Source: Kumtagia sp052180275
GTDB taxonomy: Bacteria; Pseudomonadota; Alphaproteobacteria; Rhizobiales; Rhizobiaceae
Assembly: GCF_052180275.1 (NCBI RefSeq)
Contig: NZ_CP197465.1
Location: 5,022,001-5,086,000 of the forward strand
Length of the DNA: 64,000 nucleotides
Direction of reading: 5' to 3'
Both the position numbers and the translations under genes were made by a program. Shown piece after piece: positions 42,862 to 49,980 of the stretch (position 1 is the first letter of the stretch; the number at the start of each line of letters is the position of its first letter). The notes below the pieces were generated by a model, which had not been told where the DNA came from, did no database searches, and saw only the letters and a program-made list of their open reading frames with translations.

Positions 42862-43773
42862 ATGAAGCTCAATTCGGTGCATCTCAACGGCTTGCGCGCG
42901 GTCGAGGCGGTGGCGCGCCTAGGCTCCTTGCAGAAGGCGGCGGAAGAACTCGGCGTGTCGCCCAGCGCGGTCAGCCAGCAGGTCGGGCGGACGGAGGCGC
43001 AGATCGGCCAGGTGGTTTTCGACCGGACGTCTTCTGGGCTCCAGGCGACCGGTTTCGGCCGGGATTTCACGGCACGGCTGTCGAGCGGGTTTCGCGAACT
43101 GGAGCGGGCGGTCGCCATGGCCGAGCGCGCGAAAGTCTGCGTGCTGGCCGTCTCGGTCGCGCCGGCCTTCGCATCGAAATGGCTTTTGCCAAGACTTTCC
43201 AAACACTTCACCCTCTATCCCGAAGTTTTTCTGCGCATCGACGCCTCGACGAAATTGTCCGATCTCGACCATTCGGACATCGATATCGCGATCCGAATGG
43301 GCGACGGGAAATGGCCGAGGGTGCGGGCGGAACTGCTGATCGCGCAGGAGATCTTTCCGGTCTGCTCGCCGGCGCTTGCCGCGACGCTGAAGACCCCGGC
43401 TGACCTCGCCAGGACGTGGGAGATCATCGACGAGAGTTCGATGTTCTCGTGGGATCAATGGTTTAGCGCGGCGGGCATCGAACCCGTGCGGATGCAGCCC
43501 GGCGCGCGTTTCACCGATCCGATGCTTTGCCTGGATTCGGCGATCGCCGGGCATGGCGTGACGCTGGCCTGGCAGTTGCTCGCCGCCGACGCCATGGCCG
43601 ACGGCAGGCTGGTGGCGCCGTTCGGCGTGCGGGCGACGAGCGGGCTCGGCTACTGGATGGTGACCTCGGCAGCCGCGCGCGAGCCGAAAAAAGTCAGTCA
43701 ATTCAAGGCATGGATACAGAGCGAGATCAGCCAGACCATCCAGCAGTTCGGCCCGCTGGTGTGCGCGCAATAG
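42862..43773 (+). CDS. LysR-family transcriptional regulator (GcvA-like)
   Basis: A 303-residue regulator. The winged HTH is LNGLRAVEAVARLGSLQKAA then EELGVSPSAVSQQVGRTEAQ (about 8-47). The C-terminal inducer domain follows (VSVAPAFASKWLLPRLSKHF at about 94-113; SDIDIAIRMGDGKWPRVRAE near 137). The style is that of GcvA/AmpR-type LysR proteins in rhizobia. Divergent from the small protein and MFS genes, which are its likely targets; effector unknown. Confidence 0.92.
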   Translation: MKLNSVHLNGLRAVEAVARLGSLQKAAEELGVSPSAVSQQVGRTEAQIGQVVFDRTSSGLQATGFGRDFTARLSSGFRELERAVAMAERAKVCVLAVSVAPAFASKWLLPRLSKHFTLYPEVFLRIDASTKLSDLDHSDIDIAIRMGDGKWPRVRAELLIAQEIFPVCSPALAATLKTPADLARTWEIIDESSMFSWDQWFSAAGIEPVRMQPGARFTDPMLCLDSAIAGHGVTLAWQLLAADAMADGRLVAPFGVRATSGLGYWMVTSAAAREPKKVSQFKAWIQSEISQTIQQFGPLVCAQ

Positions 43774-43818
43774 GAGCGGGAAGGCGCGGCGCGGGACCGC
43801 GTGAACTCCGGAAGAATC

Positions 43819-43849
43819 CATGTTTTCAAGACACTGTCTAGAAAACATG
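43819..43849. repeat. Long hairpin after lysR
   Basis: CATGTTTTC-a-AGAC-act-GTCT-a-GAAAACATG forms a thirteen-pair stem with one A-A mismatch and a three-base loop, 46 bases after the lysR stop. It has no T tract on either side, so a Rho-independent terminator is not certain. The rest of the 293-base gap to the aminopeptidase gene shows nothing else. Confidence 0.6.
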
Positions 43850-44066
43850 CGCCGAGCAGCGCAATTGGCTTCATTCGCGGGTGTTTTTTGCGTCGATTCG
43901 CTTCACGCAACGGCCCATCGCATTCATGGCGGGCCGAAAACGCTTCACGGCCGTGCCCCACGCTCGCCCGCTGCCTGACCGACACACACGCCGCCGCTTT
44001 GCGGTGGCGGGATCGGCTCGACCGGCCTATCTATGCTCAAGCCCATTTCAGAAAAGGTAATCGCCC

Positions 44067-45323
44067 ATGACCTCGCACCCCGGCACCCTCTCCGCGTCGA
44101 TCGATCCGGTAAAACTCGACCGGCTGGCCGAAGTGGCGGTGAAGGTCGGGCTGCAGCTTCAAGCCGGGCAGGATCTGGTGATGACGGCGCCGGTGGCGGC
44201 GCTGCCGCTGGTGAGAAGGATCGTGGTGCACGCCTACACGGCCGGCGCGGGACTGGTGACGCCTATCTTCTCCGACGAGGAGATCACGCTCGCCCGCTAC
44301 CGCAACGGTCCCGACGAGAGTTTCGACCGTGCGCCGGGCTGGCTCTACGAAGGCATCGCCAAAGCCTTCGACAACAACGCGGCGCGGCTGGCGATCGTCG
44401 GCGACAACCCGATGCTGCTGTCCGGCGAGGACCCGGCCAAGGTGGCGCGCGCCAACAAGGCGAACTCGATCGCCTACCAGCCGGCGCTGGAGAAGATCGC
44501 CGGCTTCGACATCAATTGGAACATCGTCTCCTACCCCAGCGCCTCGTGGGCAAAACTGATGTTTGCCGACGACAGCGAGGACATCGCGGTGGCAAAGCTC
44601 GCCGACGCGATTTTTTCCGCATCGCGAGTGGATGTGGAAGATCCGGTCGCCGCATGGCGCGACCACAATGCCGCACTCGCCCGGCGGAGCAAATGGCTGA
44701 ACGGCGAACGCTTCAGCGCCCTGCACTACAGCGGCCCCGGCACCGACCTGACGGTCGGGCTGGCAGACGGCCATGAATGGCATGGCGGCGCCTCGACCGC
44801 CAAGAACGGCATCACCTGCAACCCGAACATCCCGACAGAAGAAGTGTTCACCACGCCGCATGCGCACCGCGTCGAAGGCTATGTGCGCAGTACGAAACCG
44901 CTGTCGCACCAGGGCACGCTGATCGACAACATCGAGGTGCGGTTCGAAAAGGGCAAGATCGTCGAGGCGAAAGCCACGCGCGGCGAGGAAGTGCTGAACA
45001 AGGTGCTGGACACCGACGAGGGCGCGCGCAGGCTGGGCGAAGTGGCGCTGGTGCCGCATTCCTCGCCGATCTCCAAGAGCGGGCTCCTGTTCTACAACAC
45101 CCTGTTCGACGAGAACGCCGCCTGCCACATCGCGCTCGGCCAATGCTATTCGAAATGTTTCCTGGGCGGCGACACGATCACGCCCGAGCAAATCGCGGCG
45201 CAGGGCGGCAACAAGAGTTTTATTCACATCGACTGGATGATCGGCTCCGGCCAGATCGACATCGACGGCATCCGCGCCGACGGGTCGAAGGTGCCAGTGA
45301 TGCGCAAGGGCGAGTGGGCGTAG
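44067..45323 (+). CDS. M29 family aminopeptidase
   Basis: A 418-residue metallo-aminopeptidase of family M29 (AmpS/aminopeptidase T). It starts MTSHPGTLSASIDPVKLDRL with an AGAAAAGG site. Family segments: WNIVSYPSASWAKLMFADDS, NGERFSALHYSGPGTDLTVG, CNPNIPTEEVFTTPHAHRVE (metal-ligand Glu and catalytic segment), and SGLLFYNTLFDENAACHIAL. Two metal ions are typical. Cytoplasmic peptide turnover is the expected role. No operon partner: 518 bases separate it from the next gene. Confidence 0.93.
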   Translation: MTSHPGTLSASIDPVKLDRLAEVAVKVGLQLQAGQDLVMTAPVAALPLVRRIVVHAYTAGAGLVTPIFSDEEITLARYRNGPDESFDRAPGWLYEGIAKAFDNNAARLAIVGDNPMLLSGEDPAKVARANKANSIAYQPALEKIAGFDINWNIVSYPSASWAKLMFADDSEDIAVAKLADAIFSASRVDVEDPVAAWRDHNAALARRSKWLNGERFSALHYSGPGTDLTVGLADGHEWHGGASTAKNGITCNPNIPTEEVFTTPHAHRVEGYVRSTKPLSHQGTLIDNIEVRFEKGKIVEAKATRGEEVLNKVLDTDEGARRLGEVALVPHSSPISKSGLLFYNTLFDENAACHIALGQCYSKCFLGGDTITPEQIAAQGGNKSFIHIDWMIGSGQIDIDGIRADGSKVPVMRKGEWA

Positions 45324-45841
45324 GGGCGCGGACGGGAAACGGGCGCCATCCGGCGCCCTGGCTGGCCGCCGCCGTGGCTCAGCCCAAGGCGGCACCCCTC
45401 TGTTTTCGCTTTCGTCGATCGCGCTTCGCGCCAGGACCGGATCGTCGCGCCAGCTGCGCGACCCGTGGTCATCCGCAGACTGCCAAACCGGTCTCGGGCG
45501 CGGTCATGTTCGCGGGCCGACCCCCTAAGCACGTACCTCCAAGTGGAAGTTCAGCTACCGTCCGGCAGGGGCACTTCGCTTCAATAGCGCGGAACCGGAG
45601 CGTTCATCCAGGCTCCGCGGGAGGCCGTGGGAGGCATGTCGCTCGAAATACACTAGGGCCGGTAAGGACCTTTGACGCGGCCGGCTTCGTCGTTTCGGAA
45701 GCATCATCTTGATTCCACGCCAGAGGCAGTAAATCCGTTTTAGCGCTCTGCTAAATTCTTTAAATTTTACTTAGTCCGTTTCGTCCGCCCATATGCCCGC
45801 ATCGAACCGCGCCGCTGGCGCGCTGGCGGGAGGACAGGACC
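45324..45841. other. Long intergenic region before the aminotransferase gene
   Basis: About 518 bases with no supported gene. The proximal part is GC-rich and repetitive in style. The last 110 bases (about 45730-45800) are AT-rich and probably hold the aminotransferase promoter; they include the perfect dyad TTTAGC-gctct-GCTAAA at 45739-45755. I could not assign a regulator. Confidence 0.4.
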
Positions 45842-46984
45842 ATGAATGCGTTTTCCAAAAATGCGTTTTCGACTGCCGCGTTTTCGCCACCCGCCCGGCT
45901 GCTGATGGGTCCGGGGCCGTCCAATGTCGCGCCGGAGGTGCTGGCCGCGCAGGCGCAAGCCACCATCGGCCATCTCGACCCGGCTTTCGGCGAGTTGATG
46001 GAAAGCATCAAGGACCAGTTGAAGGCGGCTTTCCGCACCCACAACCGCGTGACATTTCCGCTTTCGGCGCCGGCTTCGCTCGCCATGGAAATGGCGCTGG
46101 TGACGTTGCTGGAGCCCGGCGATACGGTCATTATCGCGCAGAACGGCGTGTTCGGCGCCCGCATGGCGGAGATCGCACGGCGGGCAGGCGCGGTCGTGAA
46201 ACTCGTGGCCGGAGAATGGGGCCGGCCCGTCGACCCGCACGACGTGCGCTCGGCGCTGGCCGAGGCGCCGCACGCGAAAGTTCTGGCCTTCGTGCATGCG
46301 GAGACGTCGACCGGCGCGCTTTCCGACGCGGCGACGCTGTGCCGGCTGGCGCGCGAGGCGGGCATGATGACCGTGGTCGACACGGTGACCGGGCTGGGCG
46401 GCGTTCCGGTTTCGGTGGACGAATGGGGCGCCGACGTCGTCTATTCCGGCACGCAGAAATGCCTGTCGGCCCCGCCCGGGCTGGCGCCGGTCACTTTCTC
46501 CGACCGGGCAGTGGCGGCGGTCAAGGCTCGCAGAACGCCGGTGCAGAGCTGGTTCCTCGACCTCGGCCTGATCCTCGGCTACTGGGACGGCGAGGGTGCG
46601 CGCTCCTATCACCACACCGCGCCGGTGAATGCGCTGTTCGGCCTGCACGAGAGCCTGCGGCGGCTGTTGTCGGAAGGGCTGGAAGCGGCCTGGGCGCGGC
46701 ATTGGGAGACGCATGAACTTCTGGCCGAACGGCTGGAGGAATTGGGGTTTTTCTTCGTCGTCGACGCGCCCTACCGTTTGCCGCAACTCAACACGGTTTG
46801 GATACCACAGGGCGTGGATGACGCGCCGACGCGGCGTCGGCTACTCGACGAGTTCGGCATCGAGATCGGCGGCGGGCTCGGGCCGCTGGCAGGCAAGATC
46901 TGGCGCATCGGCCTGATGGGCGAGACCTGCCGGGTGGAAAACGTCGAGCGGCTGGCAGAGGCGATCGCGGCGGTGCGAGGCTGA
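45842..46984 (+). CDS. Class V (AGXT-like) PLP aminotransferase
   Basis: A 380-residue fold-type I PLP enzyme of the alanine-glyoxylate / serine-pyruvate / pyridoxamine-pyruvate group. Markers: LLMGPGPSNVAPEVLAAQAQ at the N-terminus, PGDTVIIAQNGVFGARMAEI, the PLP phosphate/ring Asp in VVDTVTGLGG, and the Schiff-base Lys in VVYSGTQKCLSAPPGLAPVT. Pyridoxamine-pyruvate aminotransferase of Mesorhizobium loti is a close relative in type, but whether this gene has that role or AGXT/SGAT activity cannot be decided. The ATG follows GGAGGACAGGACC. Confidence 0.88.
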   Translation: MNAFSKNAFSTAAFSPPARLLMGPGPSNVAPEVLAAQAQATIGHLDPAFGELMESIKDQLKAAFRTHNRVTFPLSAPASLAMEMALVTLLEPGDTVIIAQNGVFGARMAEIARRAGAVVKLVAGEWGRPVDPHDVRSALAEAPHAKVLAFVHAETSTGALSDAATLCRLAREAGMMTVVDTVTGLGGVPVSVDEWGADVVYSGTQKCLSAPPGLAPVTFSDRAVAAVKARRTPVQSWFLDLGLILGYWDGEGARSYHHTAPVNALFGLHESLRRLLSEGLEAAWARHWETHELLAERLEELGFFFVVDAPYRLPQLNTVWIPQGVDDAPTRRRLLDEFGIEIGGGLGPLAGKIWRIGLMGETCRVENVERLAEAIAAVRG

Positions 46985-47110
46985 GGCGGGCGGATTTATG
47001 GCTGGGCAAGGTTCAACGACGGGAGCGATCTGCCGTGACCGTGCGCACCCGCCCCTCGCTGCCCTGCCGGGCATTAAGACCTCCGCTTACGCTTCGGGCG
47101 TTCGTTGCTG

Positions 47111-47134
47111 AAAAAGCCAAATCGTTGGCTTTTT
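47111..47134. terminator. Bidirectional intrinsic terminator
   Basis: AAAAAGCCAA-atcg-TTGGCTTTTT, a perfect ten-base stem with four-base loop and A/T tracts on both sides. It lies between the convergent aminotransferase and Spx/ArsC-like genes. Confidence 0.9.
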
Positions 47135-47208
47135 CTCGGCCTTCGGCCGACCGCTCCTCACCCCCGCAAGCGGGAGAGAGACGACTGCCGCGCGGGTTTC
47201 CCCGTCGA

Positions 47209-47556
47209 TCACCCGACAGCCTGCTCGTAAATGTCCGGCTTGAAGCCGACGGTGAGCTTGCCGTCGATGTCGAGCACCGGCCGCTTGATCATGGTCGGAT
47301 GTTTCAGCATGAGGCCGACCGCCTTCGCCTCGTCGAGCCCGGCCTTGTCGGCGTCCGGCAGTGCGCGAAACGTGGTGCTGGATTTGTTGAGCAGCTTTTC
47401 CCAGCCGAGCTTTTTCACCCAGCCGCGCAAGGTCTTCTCGTCCAGTCCCTCGGCGCGATAGTCATGGAAGCGATATTTTTGGCCGTGGCCATCGAGCCAC
47501 GTCCAGGCCTTCTTCATCGTGTCGCAGGTCTTGATACCGTAGATGGTGATGGGCAA
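47209..47556 (-). CDS. Spx/ArsC-family (YffB-like) protein
   Basis: A 115-residue thioredoxin-fold protein: MPITIYGIKTCDTMKKAWTW with the single Cys11 (CDTM rather than the CxxC or CxxxxxR of arsenate reductases), GWEKLLNKSSTTFRAL and IKRPVLDIDGKLTVGFKPDI. This is the YffB branch of the ArsC/Spx family, called arsenate reductase-like, whose role is unclear; it is probably a glutathione-linked thiol protein. It is downstream of and parallel to BrnTA. Confidence 0.88.
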   Translation of the reverse strand: MPITIYGIKTCDTMKKAWTWLDGHGQKYRFHDYRAEGLDEKTLRGWVKKLGWEKLLNKSSTTFRALPDADKAGLDEAKAVGLMLKHPTMIKRPVLDIDGKLTVGFKPDIYEQAVG

Positions 47557-47592
47557 GCGAGGCTCCTCGAAGTGTAACGATGCAGGGCGCTA

Positions 47593-47874
47593 CTACAGCC
47601 CGACGGCCTTGCGCAACACATCGCCCATGCGGGTCTGCCAGCCGGGGCCGCCTGCCTTGAACCGGGCAATCACCTCGGGATCGAGACGAAGAGCGATCTG
47701 CTCCTTCACCACGTCCTGCTTCGGCCGTCCGCGCTTGCTCCGGAAGTGCTCGTCCCATGGCGGATTGTCCGGATCGGCCAGCGCGGCTGCGGTGATCGCG
47801 GCGTCTTCCTCGTCGGTCATCGACTTCGCGTCCGCGAGGGCGAGGCGTCGCGCCTCTTCAAGCGTTTTCGGCAT
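47593..47874 (-). CDS. brnA: BrnA antitoxin
   Basis: A 93-residue antitoxin of the BrnA family. It has the conserved C-terminal DNA-binding segment KEQIALRLDPEVIARFKAGG then GWQTRMGDVLRKAV, a ribbon-helix-helix. The ATG at 47874 (MPKTLEEARRLALADAK) has GGGGAG ten bases upstream; a GTG at 47892 is an alternative. It overlaps the toxin gene by 17 bases. It represses the promoter and neutralises BrnT. Confidence 0.92.
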   Translation of the reverse strand: MPKTLEEARRLALADAKSMTDEEDAAITAAALADPDNPPWDEHFRSKRGRPKQDVVKEQIALRLDPEVIARFKAGGPGWQTRMGDVLRKAVGL

Positions 47875-48130
47875 AATGGAAGTTCTCCCCACGGTTTGCC
47901 TTTCGCAGCGATATCAGACGAAGCACGTCGCCGCGCACCGTGTAAACGGCGACATGAAGCACAACGCCGATGAAGCCGATGGCGACCTCGCGTGTCTCGC
48001 CGTATTCAAAGCGCTCGTCTGTTGCGACAATGGCCGTGCCGAACTCGAAACGCTCGATCTCCGAAAAGGCAACGCGATGAGTTGCGAGATTGTCTTTTGC
48101 CTTGCGTTCATCCCAAATGAATTTCCGCAT
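47858..48130 (-). CDS. brnT: BrnT ribonuclease toxin
   Basis: A 90-residue RelE-fold RNase toxin. BrnT signature: MRKFIWDERKAKDNLATHRV (normally W-D-x-x-K-x-x-x-N-xx-KHGV), VAFSEIERFEFGTAIVATDE, and the C-terminal LRLISLRKANRGENFHYAEN (conserved RISxRxAxxxERxxY, here R-K-A-N-R). The ATG at 48130 was selected by homology; upstream in-frame codons lie within the promoter. First gene of the brnTA operon. Confidence 0.92.
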   Translation of the reverse strand: MRKFIWDERKAKDNLATHRVAFSEIERFEFGTAIVATDERFEYGETREVAIGFIGVVLHVAVYTVRGDVLRLISLRKANRGENFHYAENA

Positions 48131-48156
48131 GCCGCCCCGTCCCGCTCGGCATTTTC

Positions 48157-48201
48157 TGTATATGCGAAAATTCTGTGCTTTGCAAGATTTTTGCATATGC
48201 A
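48157..48201 (-). promoter_or_regulatory. brnTA promoter with overlapping dyad
   Basis: On the minus strand TTGCAA (48185-48180), 17 bases, then TATACA (48162-48157) form a good sigma-70 promoter, 26 bases above the brnT ATG. The inverted repeat TATATGCGAAAAT (48159-48171) and its near-complement at 48187-48199 flank the -35/-10 region, and GCATATGC at 48193-48200 is itself a palindrome. These are plausible BrnA binding sites. Confidence 0.6.
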
Positions 48202-48309
48202 TTAAATAACGGGCAAGGGTGCAGCGGAACGTTATCCGGCCCCAATCGGCAGACTTTCTTGTAGCGGCCGGGCAAGCCGTGAGGCGCTGTTTAGGCGGAA
48301 GGGGATTGA

Positions 48310-49980
48310 TCAGTCCAGCGACGCCACCGTCTTCAGCGCGCCGTCGAGCATATCCCCCTTCTCGTCCTTAAGTGCTGCCTCGCGCAGGCGGCGGAGCCAG
48401 TCGGCGGCATCGGGGCGGCCTTTGACGAGGTCGAGGCCGGAGAGGACCCGGTCGAACTTCGACTGGGCGCGGAGGTGGGTGTCGGAATAGCCCTTGATCA
48501 GGCGGCGGCACTCGAGGATTTCCACGGCGAGCGCATAGTCGGTCGCAACGTGATCCAGCGCGAGCGCGTACCAGCGCTCGAGATGGTCCGTCTCCACCGC
48601 ATGGCGCAACAGTTTTCGGCGCCAGCGGCGCAGGCCGCCGATGACCCACAGCGTGGCGAAGCCGGCCATGCCGTCGGTGCGGACGTGGCGGCCGCGATTG
48701 ATGCGGCGGTCGAGCCAGGCAGCGAGTTTCGGCCGAGCCTCGATGTAGCGGCCGAGGCCGGCCGGCATGGTGCCGCAGAATTCCTCGATGCGCGGGTGGA
48801 AATATTCGGTGACCTGGAGGATCGATCCGCCCTTGACGCCGACCTCGCGGCGGACACGCGCGCCGCGGGTGGAGCGGGTCTTCAGGTCGGCGACGCGGAT
48901 CATGTCGTCGTAACACATGGCGTTTGCTAGGTGTTTTGCCGCGGCGATGGACAGCGTGTAGCCGTGGGTGGGGCCGTCAAAAGCGACGGCGCGGGCGAGG
49001 CGGTCGAGATAGTCGCCGCCATAGGCGAGATCCTGGTAGTCGACGACCTTTTTCAGGCCGCGCGCCGCCATGTCGCGGACGGGTTCGGGCAATTTCGCGA
49101 CGCGGGCGATGAGGGATTGCCAGGCGGCGAGTTGCGAAGCGGGACCGGAGACTTTCGCTTCGGCGGGGTCTGCGGCTTCGCCAATCTTCAGCGATGCAGA
49201 AGAGACGGCCAGCGGGACCACAACTCCCTTCTCCCCGTCCTTACGGGGAGAAGGTCCCGGCAGGGGGATTAGGGGCTGCGCGGATACTTCAGGCTTGCTT
49301 TCAAATCGAGCAGCCGCATCGCCACCCCCCGCCCTCTCATACGCACCCGCAAACGCGGCAAGGCTTTGCTTGACGCCGCGCCCGCCGGCGCCGATCGCGG
49401 CCTCGTAGCTTTCGCGCGGGAACGGGAGCGCGCCGCAGCCGGCCAGTGCGCCGAGCAGGCTGGCGGAAACCACGGAGCCGGCCTGGACGGCGATCCTTTC
49501 CATGTCGAAGGTGACGAAGCGTTTTGACGCGGTCTCGGCGGCGGCGAGAACTTTCGGCGAGGAGGCGCGGCCGTCGCCGGGCTCGATCTTTTCGGATACG
49601 GCGGCGATGCGGTGCGAGGAGGCGATCAGCGTCGTGCGGTCGGGCGTGACGAAGCCGCGCATGATGGCGCGCCCGGCTTCCATCAGCTCGGCGGCGATCA
49701 GGATGTCGACGTCGCCTTGCGCCGGCGACAGCGCGAAGACCGGGCGGCGGCCGGTGTCGCGGCACATTTCGATGTAATAGATGGTGGCACCGGTGCGCTG
49801 GGCGACGCCGGCGACGGAGGTGGATTGGGCGAGGTAGCCGCTACGCTCGGCGGTGTCGACGATCCAGTCGCCGAGCACGCCGCCGCCCTGGCCGCCGACA
49901 GCCAGCAAGGCGAGCTTTATGATCTCGCCTTCTGCCGGCTCATGGGTGCCTTCGGGCAGCATGATGGCGGGCTCAGACAT
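48310..49980 (-). CDS. Indolepyruvate oxidoreductase subunit beta with DUF6537-type C-terminal domain
   Basis: A 556-residue beta subunit of the thiamine-pyrophosphate/iron-sulfur indolepyruvate oxidoreductase, which converts arylpyruvates to aryl-acyl-CoA. Residues about 20-215 are the gamma/beta domain (LALLAVGGQGGGVLGDWIVD, SVAGVAQRTGATIYYIEMCR). Residues about 290-556 are a DUF6537-like region typical of the fused aerobic type. A linker (about 220-285) carries a palindromic repeat (IPLPGPSPRKDGEKG), see below. The ATG at 49980 overlaps the iorA stop by eight bases, so the two are translationally coupled. Confidence 0.85.
   Translation of the reverse strand: MSEPAIMLPEGTHEPAEGEIIKLALLAVGGQGGGVLGDWIVDTAERSGYLAQSTSVAGVAQRTGATIYYIEMCRDTGRRPVFALSPAQGDVDILIAAELMEAGRAIMRGFVTPDRTTLIASSHRIAAVSEKIEPGDGRASSPKVLAAAETASKRFVTFDMERIAVQAGSVVSASLLGALAGCGALPFPRESYEAAIGAGGRGVKQSLAAFAGAYERAGGGDAAARFESKPEVSAQPLIPLPGPSPRKDGEKGVVVPLAVSSASLKIGEAADPAEAKVSGPASQLAAWQSLIARVAKLPEPVRDMAARGLKKVVDYQDLAYGGDYLDRLARAVAFDGPTHGYTLSIAAAKHLANAMCYDDMIRVADLKTRSTRGARVRREVGVKGGSILQVTEYFHPRIEEFCGTMPAGLGRYIEARPKLAAWLDRRINRGRHVRTDGMAGFATLWVIGGLRRWRRKLLRHAVETDHLERWYALALDHVATDYALAVEILECRRLIKGYSDTHLRAQSKFDRVLSGLDLVKGRPDAADWLRRLREAALKDEKGDMLDGALKTVASLD
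49227..49254. repeat. Palindrome inside the iorB-like gene
   Basis: CCTTCTCCCCGT-cctt-ACGGGGAGAAGG, a perfect twelve-base-arm hairpin, continues into CCCGGCAGGGGGAT, a sequence context also seen in intergenic repeats. It is translated as PGPSPRKDGEKG in frame in the inter-domain linker. Confidence 0.75.

Noticed and set aside
47209..47556. Arsenate reductase and arsenic resistance operon
   Set aside because: The Spx/YffB-like protein lacks the typical ArsC arginine motif, and no arsB, acr3 or arsR gene is adjacent.
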